A DNA stretch of 64,000 nt, taken from NCBI RefSeq assembly GCF_900120335.1, contig NZ_LT635477.1, forward strand, positions 1,178,001 to 1,242,000. The letters are read 5' to 3'. Both the position numbers and the translations under genes were made by a program. Each line of letters begins with the position of its first letter. Within the stretch, counting starts at the first letter, position 1. This document shows positions 21,632 to 31,282 of the stretch, piece by piece. The DNA comes from Helicobacter pylori (GTDB taxonomy: Bacteria > Campylobacterota > Campylobacteria > Campylobacterales > Helicobacteraceae). The notes under the pieces were generated by a model. That model worked only from the letters and a program-made list of their open reading frames with translations, was not told the origin of the DNA and ran no database searches.

Positions 21632-22318
21632 TTATTTCAACCTTTCTTTATACGCTCTTTCCAAACTGCTATACCCTTTTTTTAATTCCCCCACATCCCC
21701 AAAAGCCACCACTTTAGCTTCTTTTAAAAAAATCGCGCTGTCTAAATACTTTTCCACATCCACCACCAAATGCGTAGAGACTAACAAGCTTGCGTTTTGG
21801 CTAAACTCCTTAGCGATTAATTCAAAAATCTCTTCTCTTGCAATAGGGTCAATCCCAGCCACCGGCTCATCAAAAAGATACAAAGAAGCGTTTCGTGACA
21901 GGGTTAAAATCAGCTGCAATTTTTCCCTCATGCCTTTTGAAAGGGCTTTGAACTCTCTTTTTAAAGGCACGCTGAAGCGTTTTAACAAATTTAGGGCTTT
22001 TGATTCATCAAAATCGCTAAAAAAATCCTTATAAAAAGCGATCGCTTTTAAAGGCGTTAATTTGGGATCTAAAAAATCGCCATCGCTTAAAAACGCCACG
22101 CTTTTTTTCGTCTCTATACCGATCTTTTGGTTTAAAATTTTCACTTCCCCTTGATAGTTCAAATTCAACCCGGCTAAAATTTTTAACAGAGTGGTTTTAC
22201 CCGCCCCATTAGGCCCTAAAAGCCCTATGAATTGCTGTTTGGGTAGTTTTAAACTGATATTGTCTAACGCTTTTAAACTCCCATAGGTTTTAGTCAAATT
22301 CTCTATTTCTACTAGCAT
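21632..22318 (-). CDS. ABC transporter ATP-binding protein
   Basis: A 228-residue ABC ATPase. Walker A is GLLGPNGAGKTTLLKILAGL near residues 32-51, the signature LSKGMREKLQLIL, Walker B SLYLFDEPVAGIDP and the switch His in LLVSTHLVVD. It is of the CcmA/YhcG exporter type, which normally pairs with an ABC-2 permease encoded next door. No intact permease gene is present here; only a possible remnant follows. The start overlaps the 3' end of uppS by 7 nt. Confidence 0.88.
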   Translation of the reverse strand: MLVEIENLTKTYGSLKALDNISLKLPKQQFIGLLGPNGAGKTTLLKILAGLNLNYQGEVKILNQKIGIETKKSVAFLSDGDFLDPKLTPLKAIAFYKDFFSDFDESKALNLLKRFSVPLKREFKALSKGMREKLQLILTLSRNASLYLFDEPVAGIDPIAREEIFELIAKEFSQNASLLVSTHLVVDVEKYLDSAIFLKEAKVVAFGDVGELKKGYSSLERAYKERLK

Positions 22319-23016
22319 TTTAATTCCCCAAATTTGCGCACTCTTTTGTAAAAATCGCTAATGATGTTTTCTAAATCTTTAGGGGTGAAATCAGGCCATA
22401 AAATCGGCGTGAAAAACAATTCCGCATAGCTGGACTGCCACAATAAAAAATTGGATAGGCGCATTTCCCCCCCTGTCCGTAACAATAGATCCACTTCCGG
22501 TAAATCATGCGTGTCTAAACGATAAGAAATTTCATTTTCTAGGCTTTCTATATTATTGATATGGCTAGGCGGGCTTTCTAGCAAGCTTTTAAACGCCCTT
22601 GAAAGCTCGTTTTTAGATCCGTAATTAAGGGCTAAAACTTGCGTAAAATCCTTAAAATGCCTGGTATCACTTTCAAGCCGCAAAATCGTATCCCTTAGTT
22701 CTTTAGAAAAGCCCTCTAAATCCCCTATCGCCCTGAAGCGTATGTTATTATCCAAGTAAGTGGATCGCTCATCTTTAAGGTATTTTTTAAGCATTTTCAT
22801 TAAAAAATCCACTTCACTTTTGGGGCGTTTCCAATTTTCCGTAGAAAAAGCGTATAAAGTCAAGCATTCTAACTTATGGTTAGCGCACCAGATCGTAATG
22901 TCTTTAAGGGTTTTTACGCCCTTTTTATGCCCATAAGCCCTAGCTTTATTCTTTAATTTAGCCCACCTGCCATTACCATCCATAATAATGGCAAGATGTT
23001 TGAGAGTGCTATCCAA
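22312..23016 (-). CDS. uppS: undecaprenyl diphosphate synthase
   Basis: Cis-prenyltransferase, 234 residues, makes the C55 carrier for peptidoglycan and O-antigen. Motif HLAIIMDGNGRWAK near residues 7-20 contains the catalytic Asp. The other conserved stretches are AYGHKKGVKTLKDI, TLYAFSTENWKRPKSEVDFLM and the C-terminal LPEVDLLLRTGGEMRLSNFL. It lies 39 nt downstream of dld. Its product feeds Wzk-dependent LPS assembly. Confidence 0.95.
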   Translation of the reverse strand: MDSTLKHLAIIMDGNGRWAKLKNKARAYGHKKGVKTLKDITIWCANHKLECLTLYAFSTENWKRPKSEVDFLMKMLKKYLKDERSTYLDNNIRFRAIGDLEGFSKELRDTILRLESDTRHFKDFTQVLALNYGSKNELSRAFKSLLESPPSHINNIESLENEISYRLDTHDLPEVDLLLRTGGEMRLSNFLLWQSSYAELFFTPILWPDFTPKDLENIISDFYKRVRKFGELKC

Positions 23017-23055
23017 TGCCTTTACCCTTTAAAGAAAGTCCTTAATTATACACCA

Positions 23056-25902
23056 TTAAAGCGTGCAAGCATCCACTAAATAAGCGATATGCTGCCAAGC
23101 GAATTGGGTTTTTTCACTCAACCCGATTTCACAAGTACTAGAAGTGGAAAAGCCCCTTTTAAGATCATAGGATTGGTAAAACGCTTGAAAGCCGTTTAAA
23201 GCGCTCTCGTTCAATTCAGGGGTGAAAAAGCCCTTATTCCCCGCAAAACCGCAACAACCCGTCTCTTTGTGGATAACAATCTCGCCCAAAGTGCATTTTT
23301 TAGCCAAATTCAATAACAGCTCTTCTTTATTTTCTAACTTTAAAGCGCACATCGTGTATAACCCTATGTCTTCGTTAATGGGGTTGAATTTTAATTTTGG
23401 GCTTAAAACTTCTTCAATATAGACGCTCAAATCATAGACTTTCAAATCCTTATAAGCTTTCATTTGTTTGATAAAGTGCGTCGAACATGCGCTATGGTCT
23501 AAAACAATTGGTATCTTGCCGTTATCGCTTAATTGTAAAAAAATCGCATGGTTTTTTTCATTGTTTTGTTTGGTTAAGTCAGTGTAATGGATAAAGGCTT
23601 TCCCGCAACAAAGCGCGTTTAATCCGTTAGGATACACCACAGAAACCTTGGCTTTTTGGCATAAAGATTCAAACACTTCTTGAATGCATCTTTTATCCGC
23701 CATTTTGGTTGATGGAGCGAACGAGCGGTTGATGCAGGTGCTGAAATAAATGACTTTTTCTCCGCTTTTGTGCGTTTTATTTTCTAAAGGATAGGCGTTG
23801 TTTTTGGGCATGTAATGAAAGGCTTTGGGGAAAGGTTTGATGAATTTTTTAATCCCTTTGGTTAGGTTCACCAAGTTGTGAGGGCCTATGAGTTTTTGAA
23901 CCACGAAAGCGCTTTTTAAAGAAAAACGAGCCGCGCTTGTGGTCGTTTGCATGTGATTTAGGATCTTTGAAGCGATCTTTTCGCCTTTAGGGTTTTTTTG
24001 ATAATGATTTAAAGCGATCTTTCCGGTATCAATTTCTAAAGGGCATAGGGTAGAACACATATGGCACACCGCGCAAGTGGCGTGCACTAAATATTCAGAC
24101 TCTTTTAAAAGCTCATCTAATAAAACCTGATCTTCATCATGACCTTGACTGACCCTTTCTTTTAAGCGCTCTACCTCTCTGTGGATAACGATGCGTTGTC
24201 GTGGCGTTAAGGATAAATCTTTACTGGGGCAGATCCTTTCACAAAACCCACATTCCATGCACATGTCCAAATGCTCTTCAATAGGGTAAATGCTCTTTAA
24301 ATTTTTAGTGTGGATTTCTTTATCGTTTGTGATGATCACATCAGGGTTTAAAAGGCCATTAGGATCAAACAATTCCTTGATTTGTTTGTGGATCTTATAA
24401 GCTTTTTCTCCCCACTCCATTTCCACAAAAGGGGCTACCATCCTGCCTGTGCCATGTTCGGCTTTAATAGAGCCAGAGCTTTTGCTCACCATTAAAAACA
24501 TCTCAAAAACTAAATTTTCAAACGCCTTTCTTTCGGTTTCATTTTCTAAAATCGGCGTAACGACAAAATGCAAATTCCCGCTTAACGCATGCCCAAAAAT
24601 AATACCATTATCCTTAAAGCCATGTTTTTTTAAAAGCCCTTCAATCGCTTTTGCCCCTTCTACAAAATCCTCTTTGCTGAAGCACACGTCTTCAATGATC
24701 ACAGAGCTTTGGCTTTTTCTTTTTGATGCTGCGATAGGGAAAATGCCTTTTCTGATCTTCCACCACGATTGATAAATATTAGGATCACTGCTGATTTGAG
24801 AATCTAAAACGACCGGTACCGCATTCAAAGCGTTTAAAATCGTTTGCATGTTGTTTTCTAAAACTAAAGGATCATCGCTTTCGCTTTGAATGAGTAAGCA
24901 TGCGTTAGGCTCTTTGATTTCTAAAATCACGCTAGGCATGCCCTCTAAACCTTTCACGCTCTTTAAAGACGCATAATCCATAAGCTCTGCTGAAGAAATC
25001 ATTTCAGGCTGTTTGGCTTTTAAAGCGGCTAAGATTTGAGCGACTTTGGCGCATTGCTCTAAATTTTCATAAAACAATAACGCACAAGTTTTATAAGCGT
25101 AGTCTTTCACGCATTCTAATCCCACGCTTGAAATAAAGCCTAAAGTCCCCTCAGAGCCTATGAATAAATGACTGATGATTTCAATCGGATCTGTAAAATC
25201 AATGAGAGCGTTTAAGCTATAGCCGGTGGTGTTTTTGATCTCGTATTTTTTCTTAATTAGAGCATGCAATTCTTTGTCTTTTAAGATCTCTTCTCTTAAA
25301 TTCAAAACCCCTTCAATCAAATCCTTGCGCGCGTTTTTGAAACCCTCAATACTCTCTTGATTGGCCGTGTCTAAAAGAGTGCCATCAGCTAAAATGACTC
25401 TTAAGGATTTTAGGGTTTTGTAGCTGTTTTGCTCCACCCCGCAACACATCCCGCTAGCGTTATTAGCGACAATCCCCCCTATCATAGCGGTGTTTATCGT
25501 AGCGGGATCCGGGCCTATTTTTTTATGGTAAGGTTTTAATAAATCGTTCGCATGGCTTCCTATGACTCCGCATGAAAGCTGAATGCTTTGAGCGTTGTCT
25601 AAAATGTGAGCGGCTTTGAAAAAATGCGTAACCATAACTAGCACCCCATCGCAACTCGCTTGCCCTGATAAGGAACTCCCAGCCGCTCTAAAAGTCAATG
25701 TAACGCCATGCTTTTTGGCTAAAACACAAAGCTTTTGGACTTCTTCTTCATTTTTCACCCAAGCGACTATTTTAGGGATATAACGATAACATGACGCATC
25801 AATGCCATAAGCCAAACGGCGTAAATAATCCTTAAAGATCCGCTCGTTTAAAAACCCGCTCGCTTCGGTAAAAAAAGCATGATAATTTTCTTCCACGCAC
25901 AC
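23056..25902 (-). CDS. dld: FAD/Fe-S D-lactate dehydrogenase
   Basis: A 948-residue fusion. The N-terminal FAD_binding_4 domain (residues about 40-260) includes LTFRAAGSSLSGQASCDGV, GPDPATINTAMIGGIVANNAS and FIGSEGTLGFISSV. A FAD-oxidase C domain ends near residue 540 (KAEHGTGRMVAPFVE). A ferredoxin domain follows with two cysteine clusters, CMECGFCERICPS and CAVCHMCSTLCPLE. Last come two CCG domains (GLNALCCGKAF, TGCCGFAGNKG) as in GlpC. This is the membrane-associated quinone-linked D-2-hydroxyacid dehydrogenase type; D-lactate is the usual assignment in H. pylori. Other substrates such as glycolate cannot be excluded from sequence. Confidence 0.88.
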   Translation of the reverse strand: MCVEENYHAFFTEASGFLNERIFKDYLRRLAYGIDASCYRYIPKIVAWVKNEEEVQKLCVLAKKHGVTLTFRAAGSSLSGQASCDGVLVMVTHFFKAAHILDNAQSIQLSCGVIGSHANDLLKPYHKKIGPDPATINTAMIGGIVANNASGMCCGVEQNSYKTLKSLRVILADGTLLDTANQESIEGFKNARKDLIEGVLNLREEILKDKELHALIKKKYEIKNTTGYSLNALIDFTDPIEIISHLFIGSEGTLGFISSVGLECVKDYAYKTCALLFYENLEQCAKVAQILAALKAKQPEMISSAELMDYASLKSVKGLEGMPSVILEIKEPNACLLIQSESDDPLVLENNMQTILNALNAVPVVLDSQISSDPNIYQSWWKIRKGIFPIAASKRKSQSSVIIEDVCFSKEDFVEGAKAIEGLLKKHGFKDNGIIFGHALSGNLHFVVTPILENETERKAFENLVFEMFLMVSKSSGSIKAEHGTGRMVAPFVEMEWGEKAYKIHKQIKELFDPNGLLNPDVIITNDKEIHTKNLKSIYPIEEHLDMCMECGFCERICPSKDLSLTPRQRIVIHREVERLKERVSQGHDEDQVLLDELLKESEYLVHATCAVCHMCSTLCPLEIDTGKIALNHYQKNPKGEKIASKILNHMQTTTSAARFSLKSAFVVQKLIGPHNLVNLTKGIKKFIKPFPKAFHYMPKNNAYPLENKTHKSGEKVIYFSTCINRSFAPSTKMADKRCIQEVFESLCQKAKVSVVYPNGLNALCCGKAFIHYTDLTKQNNEKNHAIFLQLSDNGKIPIVLDHSACSTHFIKQMKAYKDLKVYDLSVYIEEVLSPKLKFNPINEDIGLYTMCALKLENKEELLLNLAKKCTLGEIVIHKETGCCGFAGNKGFFTPELNESALNGFQAFYQSYDLKRGFSTSSTCEIGLSEKTQFAWQHIAYLVDACTL

Positions 25903-25967
25903 TCCTTAAACATTCCTATTTATCAAATCATTGTAACATAACCTTACTTTAACAATTAAGGATAAAC

Positions 25968-26300
25968 ATGCTTGAAGATTATGCAATCAGTTTAGAAGAA
26001 GTCAATTTCAATGATTTTATCGTCGTAGATGTGCGCGAATTGGACGAATATGAGGAATTGCATTTGCCTAACGCTACGCTCATTAGCGTCAATGACCAAG
26101 AAAAGCTCGCTGATTTTTTAGCCCAACACAAAGATCAAAAAGTGTTGCTCCATTGCAGGGCTGGCCGCAGGGCTTTAGATGCGGCTAAAAGCATGCATGA
26201 ATTAGGCTATACGCCCTATTATTTAGAGGGCAATGTCTATGATTTTGAAAAATACGGCTTTAGAATGGTCTATGATGACACTTGTGCTAAAAAAAACTAG
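25968..26300 (+). CDS. single-domain rhodanese-like protein
   Basis: A 110-residue rhodanese module. FIVVDVRELDEYEELHLPNA near residues 17-36 is the CH2A region, and the active-site loop is HCRAGRR with the catalytic Cys followed by a six-residue loop of basic character. Such small proteins transfer sulfane sulfur; the acceptor is unknown. It is followed 2 nt later by hemD. Divergent from dld, with a 65-bp gap holding both promoters. Confidence 0.8.
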   Translation: MLEDYAISLEEVNFNDFIVVDVRELDEYEELHLPNATLISVNDQEKLADFLAQHKDQKVLLHCRAGRRALDAAKSMHELGYTPYYLEGNVYDFEKYGFRMVYDDTCAKKN

Positions 26301-26302
26301 GC

Positions 26303-26974
26303 ATGAGGGAGATTGTATGGGTGCATTCTCAAAGAATCGCCCCTTATAAGACTCTCATTTTAAATGAATTTTGCTACTATCCTTTAGAATTAGATCCAAC
26401 CCCTTTTAACGCCCTGATTTTCACTTCTAAAAATGCGGTGTTTTCCTTGTTAGAAACCCTAAACAACAGCCCCAAACTCAAAACGTTACAAAACATTCCT
26501 GCTTACGCTTTGAGCGAACCCACCGCCAAAACTTTACAAGATTACCATTTTAAAGTCGCCTTTATAGGGGAAAAAGCCCATGGTAAAGAGTTCGCCAAAG
26601 AAATCCTTCCTTTATTAGAAAAAAAAAGCGTTTTGTATCTCAGGGCAAAAGAAATTGCCTCTTCTTTAGATACCATTCTTTTAGAGCATGGCATTAATCT
26701 TCAACAAGCCGTTGTTTATGAAAACAAGCTCAGACATTTGACTTTAAGCGAACAAAACGCCCTAAAACCCAAAGAAAAGAGCGTTCTCATTTTTACCGCT
26801 ATAAGCCATGCAAAAGCCTTTTTACACTATTTTGAATTTTTAAAAAGTTACACCGCTATAAGCATTGGCAACACGACCGCTCATTATTTACAAGAGAAAG
26901 GCATTCAAAGCTATATAGCTCAAAAGCCCTCCTTAGAAGCGTGTTTAGAACTGGCTTTAAATTTGAAAAGTTAA
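26303..26974 (+). CDS. hemD: uroporphyrinogen-III synthase
   Basis: A 223-residue HemD-family protein, a fold with low sequence conservation. Supporting patterns are NALIFTSKNAVFSLLETL near residues 31-48, YALSEPTAKTLQDY, VLYLRAKEIASSL, VVYENKL and VLIFTAISHAKAFLHYF. The assignment follows the annotated HP1224 and these motifs. The enzyme closes hydroxymethylbilane to uroporphyrinogen III. Directly behind the rhodanese gene. Confidence 0.75.
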   Translation: MREIVWVHSQRIAPYKTLILNEFCYYPLELDPTPFNALIFTSKNAVFSLLETLNNSPKLKTLQNIPAYALSEPTAKTLQDYHFKVAFIGEKAHGKEFAKEILPLLEKKSVLYLRAKEIASSLDTILLEHGINLQQAVVYENKLRHLTLSEQNALKPKEKSVLIFTAISHAKAFLHYFEFLKSYTAISIGNTTAHYLQEKGIQSYIAQKPSLEACLELALNLKS

Positions 26975-27030
26975 GGAATGTTAAAAATATCTTATTATAA
27001 TGCTCTCAATGGTTTTTTAAAGGATGATGC

Positions 27031-27423
27031 ATGAATCTTGTCTTTTTATGGGCCGCTTTAGGAGGGGCTATAGGGAGTTCGTTAAGGTATTTTGTGGGCA
27101 AAATGATGCCCAGTAAATTTTTAATGTTTGAAAGTTTCCCTTTAGGGACTTTTAGCGTGAATCTCATAGGGTGTTTTGTCATCGGCTTTATGGGGCATTT
27201 GGCCGCTAAAAAAGTTTTTGGCGATGATTTTGGGATTTTCTTTGTAACCGGGGTTTTAGGGGGTTTTACGACCTTTTCTTCTTATGGGTTAGACACTTTA
27301 AAACTCTTGCAAAAATCCCAATACCTTGAAGCCATTTCTTATGTTTTAGGCACTAACCTTTTAGGGCTTATTGGGGTGGCCATTGGGTGGTTTTTGGCTA
27401 AAAATTTTATAGGCGTTAATTAA
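27031..27423 (+). CDS. crcB: fluoride ion channel CrcB/Fluc
   Basis: A 130-residue four-helix membrane protein. Conserved family patterns are GGAIGSSLRYFVG near residues 11-23, LGTFSVNLIGCFVIGFM with the channel Asn, and GVLGGFTTFSSYGLDTLKLL with the Phe-box TTFSS. Exports fluoride as a dual-topology dimer. No fluoride riboswitch is apparent in the 56-bp gap upstream. It converges with hemW. Confidence 0.93.
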   Translation: MNLVFLWAALGGAIGSSLRYFVGKMMPSKFLMFESFPLGTFSVNLIGCFVIGFMGHLAAKKVFGDDFGIFFVTGVLGGFTTFSSYGLDTLKLLQKSQYLEAISYVLGTNLLGLIGVAIGWFLAKNFIGVN

Positions 27424-27473
27424 AAAACGCTTTCTAGCATTTCCTTAACGCTTGATTGAAGCAGAGCCTAAAA

Positions 27474-28511
27474 TCATAACAGCCACAAAGCCATTTCATC
27501 GGCCATGAAAAAATCGCTCGCTATCAATCGGTTATTTTTAATGAAAGCCTTGTTTTCTTCAATTAAAAGCTTTACTTTATTTTCATCTAACAAGCTAAGC
27601 TCAACCCCCAATTCACACCTTAAGCCTAAAAACAATCTTTCTAAGCGCTTGTCTTGTTTATTAAGCGTCTCAACTTGGCGTTTTAGGGGGTCTTTAATGT
27701 AATTTTCTATGAGTTTTTTCGCATAAAAGCGCTCATTCGCCACGCAGCCCACAGCCCCAGCCCCACACCCTAAATAATCTTTAGCCCCCCAGTAAGCCAG
27801 ATTGTGTTTGACTTGATAATTTCTAGCGTAATTAGACACTTCGTATTGCTTGAAAGAAAAGCCCTCTAAAACCTCTCTCACCACATTGTCAAAATCCACG
27901 CTTGAGGGTTTTTTGGCGTTTTTTTCTAAATTCGTGTTTTTTTCAATACTCAAAGCGTAAGCGCTCAAGTGGTTGATAGGGAGTTCTTTAGCGAGTTTCA
28001 ATTCTTCTTTTAAGGAGGTTTCATTATCTAATGGGGTGTTATAAATCAAATCAATGCTGACATTTTCAATCCCGCTTTTTAAAATAGTTTCTATCACAGG
28101 AGCGATATTTTTGGAATGTTGGCGCTCTAAAAACAATAATTTATCCTCCCTAAAACTTTGCACCCCTAAACTCAAGCGGTTGATCCCTAAATCTTTTAAG
28201 CCTTGACACCAAGCTTTAGAAATCAATTCAGGGTTAGCTTCAGTGGTGATCTCACAATCCAAGCTCAAGCGCGCATTGCGATAAATGCTTTCAAAAATCC
28301 TTTCAAAAGACTCCACGCTTAAAGTGTTAGGCGTGCCGCCGCCAATAAAAATACTTTCAATTTTTTCATGGGTTTGGCTTAACGCATGCTTTAAATCCAG
28401 GCATAACGCTTGAGTGTATTCTTCTTTTAACCCATGCTTGTTTTCATAGGAATTGAAAGCGCAATAACCGCATTTATTTTCACAAAAGGGGATATGAATG
28501 TATAATATCAT
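27474..28511 (-). CDS. hemW: radical SAM heme chaperone HemW-like (HemN family)
   Basis: A 345-residue radical SAM protein. The cluster motif CENKCGYC (CX3CX2C) lies near residues 11-18 after ILYIHIPF. Other motifs are FIGGGTPNTLSVESFE, EITTEANPELIS, INRLSLGVQSFRED and a C-terminal HemN_C-like helical part. It is often annotated as oxygen-independent coproporphyrinogen III oxidase. The shorter length and lack of the HemN N-terminal segment favour HemW, a heme chaperone (inference from family knowledge). I start at the ATG at 28511 because GGGAGAAATAAAT precedes it; an upstream ATG at 28532 is possible. Confidence 0.85.
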   Translation of the reverse strand: MILYIHIPFCENKCGYCAFNSYENKHGLKEEYTQALCLDLKHALSQTHEKIESIFIGGGTPNTLSVESFERIFESIYRNARLSLDCEITTEANPELISKAWCQGLKDLGINRLSLGVQSFREDKLLFLERQHSKNIAPVIETILKSGIENVSIDLIYNTPLDNETSLKEELKLAKELPINHLSAYALSIEKNTNLEKNAKKPSSVDFDNVVREVLEGFSFKQYEVSNYARNYQVKHNLAYWGAKDYLGCGAGAVGCVANERFYAKKLIENYIKDPLKRQVETLNKQDKRLERLFLGLRCELGVELSLLDENKVKLLIEENKAFIKNNRLIASDFFMADEMALWLL

Positions 28512-28606
28512 ATTTATTTCTCCCATTTTCATTTCATTTTTTAAGCAAAACTTAAACTTGTAATTGTATCATTTTATGATTATTTTGGTAATCAAGGAGA
28601 CAGACG

Positions 28607-28897
28607 ATGAAAAAGGTTATTGTGGCTTTAGGCGTTTTGGCGTTCGCAAACGCTTTAATGGCAACCGATGTTAAGGCTCTTGTAAAAGGTTGTGCCGCTT
28701 GCCATGGGGTTAAGTTTGAAAAGAAAGCTTTAGGCAAAAGCAAAATCGTTAACATGATGAGCGAAAAAGAGATTGAAGAGGATCTTATGGCTTTTAAAAA
28801 CGGTGCTAACAAGAATCCTGTCATGACCGCACAAGCTAAAAAATTAAGCGATGAAGACATCAAAGCTTTAGCCAAATACATCCCCACTCTCAAATAA
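28607..28897 (+). CDS. cytochrome c-553, periplasmic
   Basis: A 96-residue class I c-type cytochrome. The Sec signal peptide is MKKVIVALGVLAFANALMA with cleavage near residue 19. The heme-binding motif CAACH follows near residues 30-34, and a distal axial Met is likely in NPVMTAQAKKLSDEDI. It is the expected electron carrier to the cbb3 oxidase. A strong AAGGAGACAG Shine-Dalgarno precedes the ATG. Monocistronic, with a terminator just downstream. Confidence 0.93.
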   Translation: MKKVIVALGVLAFANALMATDVKALVKGCAACHGVKFEKKALGKSKIVNMMSEKEIEEDLMAFKNGANKNPVMTAQAKKLSDEDIKALAKYIPTLK

Positions 28898-28907
28898 ACT
28901 CCCTCAA

Positions 28908-28938
28908 TTTTAGTAGCGCTATTTGGGCGCTATTAAAA
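28908..28938 (+). terminator. intrinsic terminator after cytochrome c-553
   Basis: A 12-bp stem (TTTTAGTAGCGC with GCGCTATTAAAA, one G-U pair) around the loop TATTTGG, starting 11 nt after the cytochrome stop codon. The following sequence is only modestly T-rich. The 160-bp gap to rppH holds no gene. Confidence 0.6.
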
Positions 28939-29058
28939 TGAGTTTCAAACCCTTTTTTCTTAATTTTTGATTTTAATGGCATTCTTAACCCTACTTAAAG
29001 CCAGCATACACTATAATACCATCTTAATCACATTAAGAAAGAGCTAAAATAAAGACCT

Positions 29059-29532
29059 ATGCTACATAAAAAATATCGTCCTAATGTTGCGGCCATTATC
29101 ATGTCGCCAGACTACCCTAACACATGCGAAGTTTTTATCGCCGAGCGCATAGATATTGAAGGGGCGTGGCAGTTCCCCCAAGGGGGCATTGATGAGGGAG
29201 AAACCCCTTTAGAAGCGCTCTATAGGGAATTACTAGAAGAAATTGGCACGAATGAAATAGAGATTTTGGCGCAATACCCCAGATGGATCGCCTATGATTT
29301 CCCAAGCAACATGGAGCATAAATTCTATTCGTTTGATGGGCAAAAGCAGCGTTATTTTTTAGTGCGCCTAAAGCATGCGAACAACATTGATTTGAACAAA
29401 CACACGCCAGAATTTAGATCCTATCAATTCATCCATCTTAAGGATTTGCTTAAAAAAATCGTTCCCTTCAAACGCCAAGTGTACCGCCAAGTCATCGCTT
29501 ATTTTAGAAAAGAGGGGTATTTGGGGTGTTAA
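29059..29532 (+). CDS. rppH: RNA pyrophosphohydrolase (Nudix)
   Basis: A 157-residue Nudix hydrolase (NudH/InvA type). The Nudix box is [20 protein letters not shown] plus IGT near residues 43-65. WQFPQGG before it and the aromatic [10 protein letters not shown] segment mark the RppH/diadenosine polyphosphatase subgroup. In H. pylori it is known to remove pyrophosphate from mRNA 5' ends to start decay. First gene of an overlapping run with lysC, hobA, holB and folP; it overlaps lysC by 7 nt. Confidence 0.93.
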   Translation: MLHKKYRPNVAAIIMSPDYPNTCEVFIAERIDIEGAWQFPQGGIDEGETPLEALYRELLEEIGTNEIEILAQYPRWIAYDFPSNMEHKFYSFDGQKQRYFLVRLKHANNIDLNKHTPEFRSYQFIHLKDLLKKIVPFKRQVYRQVIAYFRKEGYLGC

Positions 29533-30743
29533 TCGTTCAAAAATACGGCGGCACGAGCATGGGCAGCATAGAAAGGATCCACAATGTCGCCCAAAGGGTT
29601 TTAGAAAGCGTTAAATTAGGGCATCAAGTCGTGGTGGTGGTTTCTGCGATGAGCGGCGAAACGGATCGGCTTTTAGAATTTGGCAAGAATTTTAGCCATA
29701 ACCCTAACAAGCGAGAAATGGATAGGATCGTCAGCACGGGGGAATGGATTTCAAGCGCGGCTTTGAGCATGGCGTTAGAGAGGTATGGGCATAGAGCCAT
29801 TTCCTTGAGCGGGAAAGAAGCGGGCATTTTAACCAGCTCGCATTTTCAAAACGCCGTGATCCAATCCATTGACACCCAACGCATCACAGGGCTTTTAGAA
29901 AAAAACTACATTGTGGTGATCGCTGGGTTTCAAGGTGCTGATATTCAAGGCGAAACAACGACTTTAGGGCGTGGGGGGAGCGATTTGAGCGCGGTCGCTT
30001 TGGCTGGGGCTTTAAAAGCGGATCTGTGCGAAATCTATACGGATGTGGATGGCGTTTATACCACCGATCCGCGCATTGAAGAAAAGGCTCAAAAAATCGC
30101 GCAAATCAGCTATGATGAAATGCTTGAATTGGCTTCTATGGGGGCTAAAGTTTTATTAAACCGATCAGTGGAATTAGCCAAAAAGCTCAGCGTGAAATTA
30201 GTGACTCGCAATTCGTTTAACCATAGCGAAGGCACGCTCATTGTCGCTGAAAAAGACTTTAAAGGAGAACGCATGGAAACCCCTATAGTGAGTGGGATCG
30301 CATTGGATAAGAATCAGGCTCGTGTGAGCATGGAGGGCGTGGAAGATCGGCCTGGCATTGCCGCTGAAATCTTTGGTGCTTTAGCGGAGTATCGCATTAA
30401 CGTGGATATGATAGTCCAAACGATCGGCAGAGACGGCAAAACCGATTTGGATTTTACGATCGTCAAAACCCAAATAGAAGAAACCAAGCAGGCCTTAAAG
30501 CCTTTTTTAGCGCAAATGGATTCCATTGATTATGATGAAAATATCGCTAAAGTTTCCATAGTGGGCGTGGGCATGAAGTCGCATTCTGGGGTGGCGAGCA
30601 TCGCTTTTAAAGCCCTAGCCAAAGACAATATTAATATCATGATGATTTCCACAAGCGAGATTAAAATTTCGGTTTTGATTGACATTAAATACGCTGAATT
30701 AGCGGTTAGAACCTTGCATGCAGTGTATCAATTAGATCAATGA
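29526..30743 (+). CDS. lysC: aspartokinase
   Basis: A 405-residue aspartate kinase for the lysine/DAP/threonine pathway. It starts with GTG at 29526 inside the end of rppH. The kinase domain shows [30 protein letters not shown] and [13 protein letters not shown]. Two C-terminal ACT domains follow, near 260-330 ([19 protein letters not shown]) and 340-405 ([20 protein letters not shown]). Length fits the feedback-controlled single-chain type. Confidence 0.95.
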   Translation: MLIVQKYGGTSMGSIERIHNVAQRVLESVKLGHQVVVVVSAMSGETDRLLEFGKNFSHNPNKREMDRIVSTGEWISSAALSMALERYGHRAISLSGKEAGILTSSHFQNAVIQSIDTQRITGLLEKNYIVVIAGFQGADIQGETTTLGRGGSDLSAVALAGALKADLCEIYTDVDGVYTTDPRIEEKAQKIAQISYDEMLELASMGAKVLLNRSVELAKKLSVKLVTRNSFNHSEGTLIVAEKDFKGERMETPIVSGIALDKNQARVSMEGVEDRPGIAAEIFGALAEYRINVDMIVQTIGRDGKTDLDFTIVKTQIEETKQALKPFLAQMDSIDYDENIAKVSIVGVGMKSHSGVASIAFKALAKDNINIMMISTSEIKISVLIDIKYAELAVRTLHAVYQLDQ

Positions 30744-31282
30744 AAAATTTCTACGACTGGATCAAGGAATTTGTGCGCGATCAGGGGGAATTTATCGCCC
30801 AACAAAGCGGGTGGTTGGAATTAGAACGATCAAGCTACGCCAAACTCATCGCGCAAACCATCTCGCATGTGCTTAATGGCGGATCGTTGTTAGTGAGCGC
30901 GGATTCTTCTAGGCGCTGGTTTTTAAACTACATTCTTTCTAATCTCAACCCTAAAGATTTAAAAGAGCGCCCCTTATTGTCCGTCATTGATTTTAACGCT
31001 TCTTCTTTCTACCCTAAAAACGATGCGAATCTCTCTCTAGCCACCATAGAGATGACTTATCAAAACCCCATGTTTTGGCATGTTGGGAGGGTTGAAAGTG
31101 AAGGGTTGAAAACCTTACTATTGAGTAAAATCCCTAGTTTTTTATGGCTTTTTGAAGAGCTTAAAGAAGATTGCTTGCTTTTAAAAGAGCATGATAGTTT
31201 GCTAGATTATAAATTATTGCAACTCTTCAAACTCTTTGAAAACGCGCTTTTTAGCGCGCTATACAATAAGGTTGCTTTGTGA
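30740..31282 (+). CDS. hobA: HobA, DnaA-binding initiation regulator
   Basis: A 180-residue protein matching HP1230/HobA. HobA is known to bind DnaA domain I and to promote orisome assembly at oriC, and is a structural counterpart of E. coli DiaA. Recognisable features are the N-terminal helix [19 protein letters not shown], a SIS-like core (NGGSLLVSADSSRRWFLNYI) and an acidic C-terminal helix. Its ATG overlaps the lysC stop (ATGA), and its end overlaps holB, so a replication initiator partner is cotranscribed with a polymerase clamp-loader subunit. Confidence 0.9.
   Translation: MKNFYDWIKEFVRDQGEFIAQQSGWLELERSSYAKLIAQTISHVLNGGSLLVSADSSRRWFLNYILSNLNPKDLKERPLLSVIDFNASSFYPKNDANLSLATIEMTYQNPMFWHVGRVESEGLKTLLLSKIPSFLWLFEELKEDCLLLKEHDSLLDYKLLQLFKLFENALFSALYNKVAL

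Noticed and set aside
28552..28893. 113-codon minus-strand ORF opposite cytochrome c-553
   Set aside because: The plus strand encodes a clear signal peptide and CAACH motif; the antisense frame is a shadow.
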